Positions 36,507-44,622 of a DNA stretch of 45,509 nucleotides are shown in pieces. The notes under the pieces were generated by a model. The model was given only the letters and a program-made list of their open reading frames with translations, was not told the origin of the DNA and did not search any database. The DNA lies in NCBI GenBank assembly GCA_946566685.1, contig CAMNXA010000024.1:1-45509 (forward strand). The letters are read 5' to 3'. The stretch's first letter is position 1. Each line of letters begins with the position of its first letter. Position numbers and translations under genes: made by a program. The DNA is from an uncultured Lachnospiraceae bacterium (lineage in GTDB: Bacteria > Bacillota > Clostridia > Lachnospirales > Lachnospiraceae).

Positions 36507-37079
36507 ATGATAAATACAATTATAACAATCTTTATTCTCGTTATTCTTTGTGGCGTTGGTTTATGTATATGGGATTATTTATCTAATTTAACTATACAAG
36601 AGGAAAGAAAAAAGGTAGAAACAGAAAAAGCCGAAAAGGCACGAATGGAATTCCCCCCAATTGAAGATTGGATTTCTCATCCCTTATATAAAGCAACAAT
36701 ATCATTTTTAACAGAAAAAATAGATTATTTTATTCAATGTGCGAAAGAAACTGTTGCTACGAGGAATGGAATTTTCTCAATTGGAATAGAGATAAAACCT
36801 AACGGAGCATATTTATTTTCCAATATTCAAAACTATACCTTTTATTTTTCCAGCATAGGATATGATAATATTAAAGTAGGATATTATGAAGAAGAGTCAA
36901 ATCAAGCATGTAGAGACCTTGCAGCAGAATTAGTAATATACTTGAGAAAATATTACCAAAAGGAAAATATAAATATAAGTGACGTCAATTATTTCATTGA
37001 TCCCGAGGGATATTTTGCTTCATCAATCAAATTCTGGATTGATCTTAGCAATCTTATGTCCAGATTAAAACAAGTTTAA
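36507..37079 (+). CDS. Hypothetical protein with N-terminal membrane anchor (module 1)
   Basis: 190 residues. One N-terminal membrane helix (about 3-24, TIITIFILVILCGVGLCIWDYL), then a charged Glu/Lys coiled stretch (about 30-47) and a soluble domain of ~140 residues with no motif I recognise. The only plus-strand cargo gene among the cassettes. ATTAAGGAG lies nine bases before ATG 36507. High AT content agrees with recent acquisition. Function unknown. Its stop is directly followed by ACATTGTATGAA, the same 11-12 bases found at the sigma-E -10 region of each spoIIID copy. Confidence 0.6.
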   Translation: MINTIITIFILVILCGVGLCIWDYLSNLTIQEERKKVETEKAEKARMEFPPIEDWISHPLYKATISFLTEKIDYFIQCAKETVATRNGIFSIGIEIKPNGAYLFSNIQNYTFYFSSIGYDNIKVGYYEEESNQACRDLAAELVIYLRKYYQKENINISDVNYFIDPEGYFASSIKFWIDLSNLMSRLKQV

Positions 37080-37272
37080 CATTGTATGAATTAATCCTAT
37101 ATAAATTTCTGGTGTTAGCAAGTGCATTGGTAACTGTAATTCGCAATCCACCATCCAGTATGTATACGGTGTGTAATTGGAAACTTTGTGTACCAACACC
37201 TTTACAAACTAACGCTAAACCTCTTCCTTCTCAATATCTTTTCGTCTCACATTACAGCCCAAACAAACCGTT

Positions 37273-37404
37273 CTATTTTGTTACTACCGTATGTACCGTG
37301 GACTTACTAATCCCAAACTCCTTCGCCGTCTGCCGCACCGTAGCATTATTCTCAATGATATAATTGGCAATCTGAATTGCACGTTCCTCAATATAATCTT
37401 TCAA
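37273..37404 (-). pseudogene. spoIIID: Truncated spoIIID 5' fragment, copy 2 (43-codon reading frame)
   Basis: Begins at TTG 37404 with the same GAGGGG site as the intact gene and reads MKDYIEERAIQIANYI... up to SKSTVH, then TVVTK and a TAG stop in the common tail. It keeps the first helices of the helix-turn-helix but loses the basic tail. The sigma-E promoter upstream is intact, so a 43-residue peptide could be made in the mother cell. Best seen as the by-product of site-specific insertion. Confidence 0.85.
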
Positions 37405-37462
37405 AAGGAAACCCCTCAGAACACTTTTTTACATTGTATGAGGGGTTGGGAGGGGTTATGAC
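37290..37462 (-). repeat. spoIIID 5'-segment repeat, copy 2 (att-like site between modules 1 and 2)
   Basis: From TATGTACCGTGG (37290-37301) to the -35 box (TCATAA on the minus strand, about 37456-37461). It is nearly identical to copy 1 in the coding part but has the promoter-flank type found in copy 4. Left of the junction is the common tail ACCGTTCTATTTTGTTACTA (37269-37287 region), shared with copies 3 and 4. The -10 box CATACAAT is at 37433-37440. Confidence 0.85.
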
Positions 37463-37644
37463 CATTTGTTAGTTCAAAGATTGTTCTTAGCCAGAGACCC
37501 ATAATCAAAATTTGTGGGCTGGGATGTTAATAAATCATCATAAAGGCATTTCCGAAATCACCTGGATACTATTCTCGATTCTTTTTAATATGCTCCCGCA
37601 AACCATCCCTCCTCATTGCCCATATATTACAGAACACTGTCAAC

Positions 37645-38157
37645 TTAATTCCGTTTGCCAACCTCTTCCGCATATACCATAAACGTCCTGTCATCGAACA
37701 GCACCCACTCGACCAGATCGATCACATTGGGAAACTGCTCCAGAAACCGGCAGACTGCCCCAACTGCTTCCTTCGCCGCTTTCTCTACTGGATAACCGTA
37801 AATCCCTGTTGAAATTGACGGAAAGGCCACCGTGCGAATTCCATTCTCCATCGCAACCTTTAAAGAATTATAATAGCAGGAGGCGAGTTTTTCCGGCTCA
37901 CCGTTTGAACCTCCATGCCAGACAGGCCCGACCGTATGGATCACATAATCGCATGGTAAATGATAAGCCTTTGTCAGTTTTGCTTCCCCTGTTGGGCAGC
38001 CATGAAGCATCCGGCACTCTTCTAAAAGCTGCGGCCCTGCCGCCCTGTGGATTGCTCCATCCACACCACCTCCTCCGAGCAGGCTCGTGTTCGCCGCATT
38101 GACGATTGCCTGCACATCCGTATTTTTTGTAATGTCTCCTTTTACTGTCTTTAACAT
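37645..38157 (-). CDS. Macrodomain protein, ADP-ribose hydrolase / O-acetyl-ADP-ribose deacetylase type
   Basis: 170 residues, one complete MacroD/YmdB-type domain. [20 protein letters not shown] is the adenosine-site start, [14 protein letters not shown] the catalytic loop, and [17 protein letters not shown] the second loop. Such proteins remove ADP-ribose from Asp/Glu or hydrolyse O-acetyl-ADP-ribose. Last cargo gene of module 2. The neighbouring module 3 carries an ADP-ribosyltransferase-like protein and a NADAR protein, so ADP-ribose chemistry recurs in the array. ATG 38157 has a weak site upstream. GC higher than in module 1. Confidence 0.9.
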   Translation of the reverse strand: MLKTVKGDITKNTDVQAIVNAANTSLLGGGGVDGAIHRAAGPQLLEECRMLHGCPTGEAKLTKAYHLPCDYVIHTVGPVWHGGSNGEPEKLASCYYNSLKVAMENGIRTVAFPSISTGIYGYPVEKAAKEAVGAVCRFLEQFPNVIDLVEWVLFDDRTFMVYAEEVGKRN

Positions 38158-38179
38158 GTTTTCGTCCTCCCACTTTCAA

Positions 38180-38400
38180 CTAATTGATTTAGATATCCGC
38201 CTCGTAAAGCATCCTTATCAGCTATCTCTCTTGGTAGAATTTTCTTCCCTTGATCGGGTTCAAATAAATCCGTATTTTTTTGTTTCGGCCGTCCTATGAT
38301 AAGAAATCCCCGCCTTGTCCAGCAGGGATTTCAGATACTGATTTTCTTTATCCAAATTTTCAATTTTATAATCAATCTTTTCTACTATAAAATACCTTTA
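38180..38400 (-). pseudogene. Relic of the N-terminus of a TOTE-type helicase/primase protein
   Basis: Not an intact gene. Reading the minus strand from 38397, one frame gives a coiled-coil segment ENLDKENQYLKSLLDKAGIS ending at a TGA; after a one-base shift the next frame reads LFEPDQGKKILPREIADKDA. This pair strongly recalls the start of large TOTE conflict-system proteins (coiled coil, then PDQGxxIxPxEI). No start codon and no downstream domains remain. The assignment is from memory of family motifs and is only moderate. It lies between HD and macrodomain genes, as debris inside module 2. Confidence 0.42.
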
Positions 38401-38417
38401 TCCAGCATCATATCCTC

Positions 38418-38879
38418 TCACATCCCAAACTCAGCACACAGCTTATCAAAGCGTGCCTGCTCTTTTTCTTTGACAGGTTTCGATAAATCATTCATGCAGT
38501 GATGTATGACGTCCGCATCCTTCAAAACCTCATCCATCGGGCTATCCACCACCAGCTTGTCATCATGATGATATATCGCAGAACAGATGATATCCGTCTC
38601 GTTTTCATCCGTCAGTTTCAATTCTCTGAGAATATCCCCTGCAAGTGCCGCTCCCTTGTGCGCATGGTCATCATAAGACCCGGTCTTATAGGCATGCAGG
38701 TCATGGAGCATCGCCGCCATCGAAGAAAGTTCCGGATCAAGCCCCCGCTTCTTCGCAATCATCGTGGCTGCAAGAGATACGCCGTAAAGGTGTGCAATTG
38801 CACTGTTTTGTTTACTGACATCTTCCATCTTATTTAATTCGCCATCCACATACTTCCGAAGTTCTTTCAATCTGCTCAT
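38418..38879 (-). CDS. HD-domain metal-dependent phosphohydrolase
   Basis: 153 residues. HD superfamily pattern: His in IAHLYGVSLAA, then AAMLHDLHAYKTG (His-Asp), SAIYHHDDKL, and the distal Asp in LKDADVIHH. Small stand-alone HD proteins hydrolyse nucleotides or phosphodiesters. Its ATG is directly adjacent to the stop of the AAA/PD-(D/E)XK gene (TAGATG, no gap), so the two are co-translated; a functional pair is likely. Confidence 0.82.
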   Translation of the reverse strand: MSRLKELRKYVDGELNKMEDVSKQNSAIAHLYGVSLAATMIAKKRGLDPELSSMAAMLHDLHAYKTGSYDDHAHKGAALAGDILRELKLTDENETDIICSAIYHHDDKLVVDSPMDEVLKDADVIHHCMNDLSKPVKEKEQARFDKLCAEFGM

Positions 38880-40460
38880 CTATTCCCTGTATTCCTCTAT
38901 CTTACAATAATGTTTTCTTTTCCCTGCCGGGGCCTCCCTGTCATAGCTGATCCCCACCAGCAGAATATCACTTCCATAACTCTGAAACGCCGCCGGATAC
39001 CGCCTGTCCCTGATCTGTTCCAGAGCGCTTTCTGCCGACTGATTCCACTTCAATTCGATAATCAATACCGGCAACACGGAATCCCGCTTCGGCAGATAGA
39101 CAATATCCGCATATCCGACACCTGCCGGCAGTTCTTCAAGCATGACATACTCATCTCCATAGCTGAAATAGGCCCGTTTAATCACACTGCGCAGTGCCTG
39201 TTCATTGTTGTAATACAACGGCGATTCTTCTTCATGAATCTTCTCTATCTGACTGGCCACCGCCTCTTCGTTCTGGTGCACGGTATCCATGATAAGCTGC
39301 TCGCTCTCCCGCACCCGCCAGATGGTCTCATCCCGCTTTACCTGTCGTATTGCCCTTGCAAATTCCAAACGAATTTCTTCATTAGGAATACGAACCGTCT
39401 GTGTTTCTTCATCATAGACCAGATAACCCAGGTGGATCAGCAGTGTCAGCACATCGTTCCTGTCCCGAAATGTCACCAGATCGTTGGCAAAACCTTTTGT
39501 ATCCACTTTTGTTTCAGCTCCACCGATTAACTCCGCCACCGTCTTGCTAAGTCCGTCAAAATCAAGGCTGATATATTCCATGAGGCTCTCCGCGGCAGAT
39601 GTCTGCGTCCAGTAGGAATCGAAATCATCGTTGCGGATTGCTTTCATAACCGAATTGGGGTTATAAACAGCCGACAACTCCCGAAAAAAATATCCGTCAT
39701 ACCAACGTTTCATTTTTTCAAAGTCACTGCCATAGTCATGGCACAGCCTCTTTACCTCGTCTTCCGTGAATCCCACATATTTCGCAAACTGTCTGGGCTT
39801 GAGCATAGAATACTCCTGGAAATCCGATATCGCCGACTGGGAACCATCCTTTTTAATGGGCAGGATGCCGGTCATGTACACTGCCGCAAAAATTTTATCT
39901 GTCATCCCGCTGTTTTTAAATAAAGCACGCAAAAATTCCAGATATTTTCTCTGTAGATCGGGGCGCCCTTTCGCCTCCCTGATCGGCGCATCCCACTCAT
40001 CGATGATCATAATAAATTTATTACCCACCACTGCCGCCGCATTGGCAAGAGTTGCCGCAAATCCTTCCGCCGTCCTTAACCCCGGATACTGTTCCACCAG
40101 TTCCTGTATCACATTCCTCTGGATATATGGTATCATATCCTCAATAGATGTTTCTCCAATTACCCCTGTCATATCCAGATAAATCACATCATACAGATTT
40201 AAATAATCCCGAAATCCTACATCCCCGGCAATCTCCAGACCCTCAAAAAGCCCGGATGAATCACAAGTCTTATCGTAATAAGCACATAACATTTTAGCAG
40301 CAAAAGATTTCCCGAAACGGCGGGGTCTGCTGACGCAGGTCATACACCTTGGCGTATCAATCGTCTCATTAATCAGACCAATCAGCCCCGACTTGTCAAC
40401 ATAAATATCATTCCTGATTCTAGCGAACCCACCGTTGCCGGGGTTTAAATAATTTCCCAT
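38880..40460 (-). CDS. AAA-ATPase-like protein with C-terminal PD-(D/E)XK nuclease domain
   Basis: 526 residues of the common Firmicute/Bacteroidetes family AAA-ATPase_like + PDDEXK. Walker A in SRPRRFGKSFAAKMLCAYYD (about 45-60), Walker B FIMIIDEWDAPIREAK (about 150), and a C-terminal nuclease core DIVYLPKRDSVLPVLIIELK (Asp, then Glu-x-Lys) near residue 470. Function is not established; it is often found in defence or mobile loci. First gene of module 2, with GGAGGAACG before ATG 40460 and the cassette-end promoter 40 bases upstream. Confidence 0.87.
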   Translation of the reverse strand: MGNYLNPGNGGFARIRNDIYVDKSGLIGLINETIDTPRCMTCVSRPRRFGKSFAAKMLCAYYDKTCDSSGLFEGLEIAGDVGFRDYLNLYDVIYLDMTGVIGETSIEDMIPYIQRNVIQELVEQYPGLRTAEGFAATLANAAAVVGNKFIMIIDEWDAPIREAKGRPDLQRKYLEFLRALFKNSGMTDKIFAAVYMTGILPIKKDGSQSAISDFQEYSMLKPRQFAKYVGFTEDEVKRLCHDYGSDFEKMKRWYDGYFFRELSAVYNPNSVMKAIRNDDFDSYWTQTSAAESLMEYISLDFDGLSKTVAELIGGAETKVDTKGFANDLVTFRDRNDVLTLLIHLGYLVYDEETQTVRIPNEEIRLEFARAIRQVKRDETIWRVRESEQLIMDTVHQNEEAVASQIEKIHEEESPLYYNNEQALRSVIKRAYFSYGDEYVMLEELPAGVGYADIVYLPKRDSVLPVLIIELKWNQSAESALEQIRDRRYPAAFQSYGSDILLVGISYDREAPAGKRKHYCKIEEYRE

Positions 40461-40499
40461 CGTTCCTCCATAAATTTTAATGTTGATTTCTTAATTACC

Positions 40500-40648
40500 C
40501 ATTATACCCTCACCGATACTATTTCTCAATCCAATATTTCAAAAAGGCATTTGGAAGTCCCATAGCAGTTCCTCCAAATGCCCTATTCTCCGTTACTTCA
40601 CGGCCCACATCACTTTATTCCGAAACCGTTCTATTGTGTTACTACCGT
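40500..40648 (-). repeat. Conserved cassette right end, module 2, with promoter
   Basis: Homologous over about 140 bases to 44623-44760 at the end of module 3, though cargo differs. Shared parts: CATTATACCCTCACC (40500), an AT-rich spacer, a hairpin with arms CATTTGGA (40548-40555) and TCCAAATG (40572-40579), and the AACCGTTCTATT...CTACCGTA tail at the att junction. It carries a minus-strand promoter TTGAGA (40524-40529), 17 bases, TATAAT (40501-40506) that drives the cargo operon. Confidence 0.72.
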
Positions 40649-40762
40649 ATGTACCGTGGACTTCGAAATCCCAAACTCCTTCGCCGTCTGCCGCACCGTG
40701 GCATTATTTTCAATAATATAATTGGCAATGTTCATCGCACGCTCTTCGATATAATCCTTCAA
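40631..40762 (-). pseudogene. spoIIID: Truncated spoIIID 5' fragment, copy 3 (43-codon reading frame)
   Basis: TTG 40762 to TAG 40631. Reads MKDYIEERAMNIANYI... to SKSTVH then TVVTQ-stop. It is the most diverged copy: many synonymous changes plus Gln-Ile to Met-Asn-type changes around residues 10-12. That level of synonymous difference from the other copies suggests it was picked up from a different host lineage. Confidence 0.83.
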
Positions 40763-40820
40763 GAGAAAACCCCTCAGAATACTTTTTTACATTGTATGAA
40801 GTATTCTGAGGGGGTATGAC
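40648..40820 (-). repeat. spoIIID 5'-segment repeat, copy 3 (att-like site between modules 2 and 3)
   Basis: From TATGTACCGTGG (40648-40659) to the -35 box (TCATAC, about 40814-40819); -10 CATACAAT at 40791-40798. In this copy the -10 is framed by a perfect 15-base inverted repeat, CCCCTCAGAATACTT (40770-40784) and AAGTATTCTGAGGGG (40799-40813). Confidence 0.85.
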
Positions 40821-40823
40821 TGT

Positions 40824-42134
40824 TTATGTGGCGGTACTTTGCCTGGCAGTTATAAATTTCTTAACCTCTTCATATTTTTCGGTATCACAATCTTCCCGTA
40901 AAAGTCTGCACAACTCCCCAAGCCACTCTTCAGTCAAGTAATGAATACTGCATTCTTGATCGTATTCAGTAAATGATGGAATCTGCTCTTCTTCCATTCT
41001 TTCCCTGCACCTTTGAAACGCAAGGTACAAATACTCCTTCGCCCTCTTCTCCTCCTCTTTTATATTCCTCTTCCAAATTAATCCCGGCCGGTTCATCAAA
41101 GCAAGATAAAGAATTTTATCCGTTTCTATACTTGCTTCATCATAATAGTCTGCGAGATAAATTCTGCCCTCAACTTTTACCTTACCTGTATACGGATATC
41201 TTTTGAGCCATTTATTGCGTTCTTCCGGATTTTCTATCAGATCTATAGCCGCCTTCGGCTTATTCAGGCAGCAAAATTTATATTTCTTACCACTCCCACA
41301 GGGACAAGGATCATTTCGACCAATTTTCTTTTTGTGCACAGGCTGGTCTTCTTCTCTTTCCAACATACGTATCACTTTTTCAAAATCCTTTTCCTTGGGC
41401 ACATTCTCCTCTGTTTCAGAAAACATTGCCCAATGCCGCAAGGCCTCTATAGCGCAAAAAGAATTCTCACAAAATCTTTCCTCATTCTCACGATATTCAA
41501 ACATAGCGTCCACATAAGAATCATATTTGCCCATGCACATTTCGTCTATCAAATCCTGATCAATCAGATACCGGATTTCCGGCAACATATCCACAAAATG
41601 GCATTTACACAGCACATATGCTATTGCATTATAAACATAATCATATTCCCTTCCATTATACACGCTTTGTTTTAAAAAGTCTCTCCACTCATTTTCCTCC
41701 AAAACACCATCCAGATACAATTGTCCCATTACGTCAAGCATCGCCGTTCTTACAAATTCATTGATATCTCTGTCTTGAATTGATTTTTTCAGTAGCGCAA
41801 TATTACCATCATATGTATTGTACAATATATCTTTCAGTTCTGTTGTGATACAATCTCCAAGCAGATACTCAGCTATACCATCCGGCTGAGAAACAAGATC
41901 TATAATCTTTGAAAAAGATTCTCTATCCCGAAACTCTCCCAATAAATATAACGTATAAAAATGAAGTTGATAATTCACATCCAACATTTTCCCTTTACTA
42001 ATCGCATAATCAATAGCTTCCCGCAAATATGGAATTGCCTCCTCCTTATTTTCCGCAATTACCCGGAACGCTGCTTTTGGAAGAGACTCACTTAAATATT
42101 TTACTTCCTCAATCGCCTTTTGTACTTCACTCAT
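40824..42134 (-). CDS. DUF1186-like protein with SEC-C zinc motif
   Basis: 436 residues. The first ~250 residues are all-helical and HEAT-like (EVQKAIEEVKYLSESLPKAA, LHFYTLYLLGEFRD), resembling DUF1186. A SEC-C motif follows at about 285-305: IGRNDPCPCGSGKKYKFCC, with the Cys-x-Cys and Cys-Cys zinc ligands complete. About 130 further residues end in a helical region. SEC-C motifs mediate protein contacts (SecA, tRNA-modifying or defence proteins); the role here is unknown. It lies directly beside copy 3 and is the last gene of module 3. Confidence 0.8.
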   Translation of the reverse strand: MSEVQKAIEEVKYLSESLPKAAFRVIAENKEEAIPYLREAIDYAISKGKMLDVNYQLHFYTLYLLGEFRDRESFSKIIDLVSQPDGIAEYLLGDCITTELKDILYNTYDGNIALLKKSIQDRDINEFVRTAMLDVMGQLYLDGVLEENEWRDFLKQSVYNGREYDYVYNAIAYVLCKCHFVDMLPEIRYLIDQDLIDEMCMGKYDSYVDAMFEYRENEERFCENSFCAIEALRHWAMFSETEENVPKEKDFEKVIRMLEREEDQPVHKKKIGRNDPCPCGSGKKYKFCCLNKPKAAIDLIENPEERNKWLKRYPYTGKVKVEGRIYLADYYDEASIETDKILYLALMNRPGLIWKRNIKEEEKRAKEYLYLAFQRCRERMEEEQIPSFTEYDQECSIHYLTEEWLGELCRLLREDCDTEKYEEVKKFITARQSTAT

Positions 42135-42217
42135 ATCGTCTTTCTTCCATCCCTTTCAATCATTTTAAACCTTTTTGAACAATTGGATTAGCACTTCAGC
42201 ACCCTCATTTTCACTCC

Positions 42218-42694
42218 TCATATGCAAGGTGTCTTAAACGAAAGTACCGTCTCTTCTTCGTTCAAATGATGCTCTTCCGGACCATAAGGAGCAACCACAG
42301 TATTCCATAACTTCTTTGCCCCGATGTTTTTCTCGTTATACTTGATTTCCCACTTTCCCGGATGCTTATCCAAGATCATTTTCACTATATCAAGAGCAAA
42401 ATGTTTCCTCCGGAATGCCGGAAATATCGTAAACTCTGCCATTGTATAGTCTGGATTCTGATCAATATTTGAGTATGGACAGAGCATTGCAAAACCTGTC
42501 AGGACATCATCATTGTAAATAAAATACGCCTTTCTCTTCAAATCCGTGAAATAATCATCAAAATATCCGTAATGATAATTCCCGTTTTCATCCATTGGAT
42601 CGTCATAGAAGCTTGTCATCTCATACAGATATTTCTGATTAATATTCCAGAGCAGATCTCTGTCCTTTGGCTGTACGGCCTGTAATCTTAACAT
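42218..42694 (-). CDS. GNAT-family N-acetyltransferase
   Basis: 158 residues with the GNAT fold: AYFIYNDDVLTGFAMLCPYS (strands 2-4), AEFTIFPAFRRKHFALDIVK (acetyl-CoA loop; the Q/R-x-x-G-x-A motif is altered to RRKHFA) and WEIKYNEKNIGAKKLWNTV near the end. Transfers an acetyl group to a small molecule or protein; substrate unknown. GGAGGGAGG precedes ATG 42694. Single-gene spacing from the kinase relic and SEC-C gene. Confidence 0.83.
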   Translation of the reverse strand: MLRLQAVQPKDRDLLWNINQKYLYEMTSFYDDPMDENGNYHYGYFDDYFTDLKRKAYFIYNDDVLTGFAMLCPYSNIDQNPDYTMAEFTIFPAFRRKHFALDIVKMILDKHPGKWEIKYNEKNIGAKKLWNTVVAPYGPEEHHLNEEETVLSFKTPCI

Positions 42695-42717
42695 TTGCCT
42701 CCCTCCAAATATTCATA

Positions 42718-42974
42718 TTATTTCTTTAATTTCAGCAATCTTTCCACAATCTCCAATGTTTCCATAACCGTTCTGTTATCATCATGCAGCAAAACTTGAA
42801 AACCCAAGTGGAGAAACCTGTCATATCTATCTTTGGGATATCAAGTTTTTCATCCACCATACTGTCATGATAATTTTCCTCACATGCAATACCATCATAT
42901 TTCTCAGCAAGAAGCTTCACCATTGTGGATTTTCCGGCATAAGCAGTTCCGATTATGTAATATACATCATCCAT
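42718..42974 (-). pseudogene. P-loop kinase relic with internal deletion and frameshift
   Basis: The N-terminus is MDDVYYIIGTAYAGKSTMVK (P-loop GTAYAGKST) and continues through KYDGIACEENYHDSMVDEK. The open frame then drifts into unrelated residues and stops at 42732. In the next frame the true C-terminus of this kinase family follows: LGFQVLLHDDNRTVMETLEI and VERLLKLKK, stop at 42718. About 100 residues of the middle are gone, judged against the ~200-residue family. Non-functional. The start is likely ATG 42974. Confidence 0.7.
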
Positions 42975-43007
42975 CTGCATTTTCTCCAAATACTTGCCTT
43001 CTTCATA

Positions 43008-43484
43008 TCACAGCCTGTCCCGCGCCACCATCAGGGCATATCCCAGCAGATTTTGCCCCTTCCGCTTCATCCGGTCAAACCTGTCCGGGTCGTTCATTGA
43101 CAATCCGATACCCCATATGCGGTCTTTTACGGCGCACTCCGCTAAAACAGCACTTTCTGTAGCCATAAGCTGTACTTTCAGCTTATCATTCTGCGAAAAC
43201 TTTGCAAGTAATCCCTCATAAACAATAAGCTGACGCACGCCGTTCCAATGGTTCTCATCATATCCTGATACATGTCGTCCCAAATCCTTAATGCGGCCAG
43301 CATCGTCCGTTTCAAGAATTTTATTAGCTATATTATTGTCATGAAAACAAATCGCTTTGCGGTACATCACAAACTGTTCCATAGATGAAAAAACTATCCC
43401 ATCCATTTTGAAAGGGGATGGATACCAATTGCTCAGATAACCGTACTCCTCATCCGGATTGTGAAAACAAATGATATGATTCAT
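43008..43484 (-). CDS. NADAR-domain protein (YbiA-like)
   Basis: 158 residues, a complete NADAR domain: YLSNWYPSPFKMDGIVFSSM with EQFVMYRKAICF, then IKDLGRHVSGYDENHWNGVR, KFSQNDKLKVQLMATESAVL, and the end DRIWGIGLSMNDP with GQNLLGYALM. NADAR proteins hydrolyse N-glycosidic bonds in riboflavin intermediates or, in recent work, remove ADP-ribose from guanine in DNA as antitoxins of DarT-like enzymes. ATG 43484 overlaps the previous gene's stop (ATGA), and a DUF3990 ADP-ribosyltransferase-like gene leads the operon, so a reversal/antitoxin role is the best inference. Confidence 0.9.
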   Translation of the reverse strand: MNHIICFHNPDEEYGYLSNWYPSPFKMDGIVFSSMEQFVMYRKAICFHDNNIANKILETDDAGRIKDLGRHVSGYDENHWNGVRQLIVYEGLLAKFSQNDKLKVQLMATESAVLAECAVKDRIWGIGLSMNDPDRFDRMKRKGQNLLGYALMVARDRL

Positions 43485-43897
43485 GCGATCCCTACTTTCC
43501 TTACCGCAAGCTCCAATTCCAGATCATGCAGCCCGGCGTACGCCTTTTTCAAATATGCAAGCGGCACTTTTTCGATAACCTCAACACTCGGAATGCTGTA
43601 CTGCCATTGATAGTAGGCATAAAATTCGCCTATCCAATCAGGCATAAATCCGCCCAACGCTGTCCCTTTTTTCAGTTCATATCGGTCCGTATGCAGAAAA
43701 TACTCCCACAAAGTCTGAGCATCCATCGTACAGACATACGCCTGTGCTTCGTCCACATATTTCCTTGTATTGCTTTTCATATAGGAACAAATAAAATCCT
43801 CCGTATCCATATCGGGATAGGTTACCGCCACATAGTCGAACAGTTTTCCCTGATTCTCAATTATCTCATCCAAATATGCTTTGGAATAGGCTCCCAT
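43481..43897 (-). CDS. Conserved protein of unknown function between DUF3990 and NADAR genes
   Basis: About 138 residues from ATG 43897 (GAGGTG upstream; a GTG three codons earlier is also possible). Acidic, mostly helical, with aromatic clusters: GAYSKAYLDEIIENQGKLFD, FMPDWIGEFYAYYQWQY, and a C-terminal LKKAYAGLHDLELELAVRK. I recognise it as a protein often found beside DUF3990 genes but know no name. 17 bases after the ADP-ribosyltransferase gene stop and four-base overlap with NADAR. It could be a neutralising partner or adaptor. No signal peptide or membrane segment. Confidence 0.75.
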   Translation of the reverse strand: MGAYSKAYLDEIIENQGKLFDYVAVTYPDMDTEDFICSYMKSNTRKYVDEAQAYVCTMDAQTLWEYFLHTDRYELKKGTALGGFMPDWIGEFYAYYQWQYSIPSVEVIEKVPLAYLKKAYAGLHDLELELAVRKVGIA

Positions 43898-43914
43898 ATT
43901 GCTCACCTCACTTT

Positions 43915-44562
43915 TCAGAGTAATGTACTGAACACCTTAGTTACACGGTTCCGGTCTGAGTCAATTAGCTTTCGCATATTCTCCCGTGCCCATGTATCCC
44001 GTTGGTTGTACTTTTCATTAAACTCTGCAAATGCAACAGACTGCAATGCATCAAAATGCTCGGACAGTTTTTTATATGCCTGCTCCGTTTTGATGCAATA
44101 CTGAATACCTAATCCGCCGAGGGCTAGCAATTCCTCCAAGATGTCTATATCTACTTCATCGCGGACAAAAGACTTGGCGATATAAAAATATGATGCGTTA
44201 GCCCTCCACCCCTTGATCACATCATATTCATCCATCGATATTCCAAATTTTTCGATAAATTGTTTTGATAAGATGCGATATCGTTTGGAATCTGCCGCAT
44301 CACGATGCTTCATCAGCTCGGCCAGCCACGTTAACGCACTATGCTCTTGAAAATCCAGTATATTCAATCCTTCTGTATCCAGTTCAAATTCATGCACCCA
44401 GCCGTTTGAAGCGTTCGGACGGTAAACCGCCCATTCTTTCGCAAGTTCCAAACTTTCCGTAAGGTAAAACCCTTTTCCGTAATCGTGCTTTTCCTCCCCC
44501 AGTCTGAATTTCGGCGTTACCGTTTCATCCGGACTGCCATGATATAAAATAATCTTTCCCAC
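43915..44562 (-). CDS. DUF3990-family ADP-ribosyltransferase-like protein
   Basis: About 215 residues from GTG 44562, which has a perfect AGGAGG six bases upstream; an in-frame ATG further up (44652) is less supported. IILYHGSPDETVTPKFRLG (the H-G of ART folds), EKHDYGKGFYLTESLELAKE and WAVYRPNASNGWVHEFELD are the DUF3990 hallmarks. DUF3990 belongs to the ADP-ribosyltransferase fold group, so it probably moves ADP-ribose from NAD to an unknown target, likely as a toxin. First gene of a three-gene operon with an unknown protein and a NADAR domain. Driven by the conserved cassette-end promoter (TATAAT 44624-44629). Confidence 0.82.
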   Translation of the reverse strand: MGKIILYHGSPDETVTPKFRLGEEKHDYGKGFYLTESLELAKEWAVYRPNASNGWVHEFELDTEGLNILDFQEHSALTWLAELMKHRDAADSKRYRILSKQFIEKFGISMDEYDVIKGWRANASYFYIAKSFVRDEVDIDILEELLALGGLGIQYCIKTEQAYKKLSEHFDALQSVAFAEFNEKYNQRDTWARENMRKLIDSDRNRVTKVFSTLL

Positions 44563-44622
44563 GATACGCCTCCTGTCATACAAGCATCTTTTCAAATCCC
44601 TTGCCCATCGCTTATCTGTATT

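Noticed and set aside
37079..37090. ACATTGTATGAA after the module 1 hypothetical gene as a degenerate att copy
   Set aside because: Only about 12 bases match the spoIIID leader and no coding homology surrounds it; chance or a lone sigma-E-like -10.
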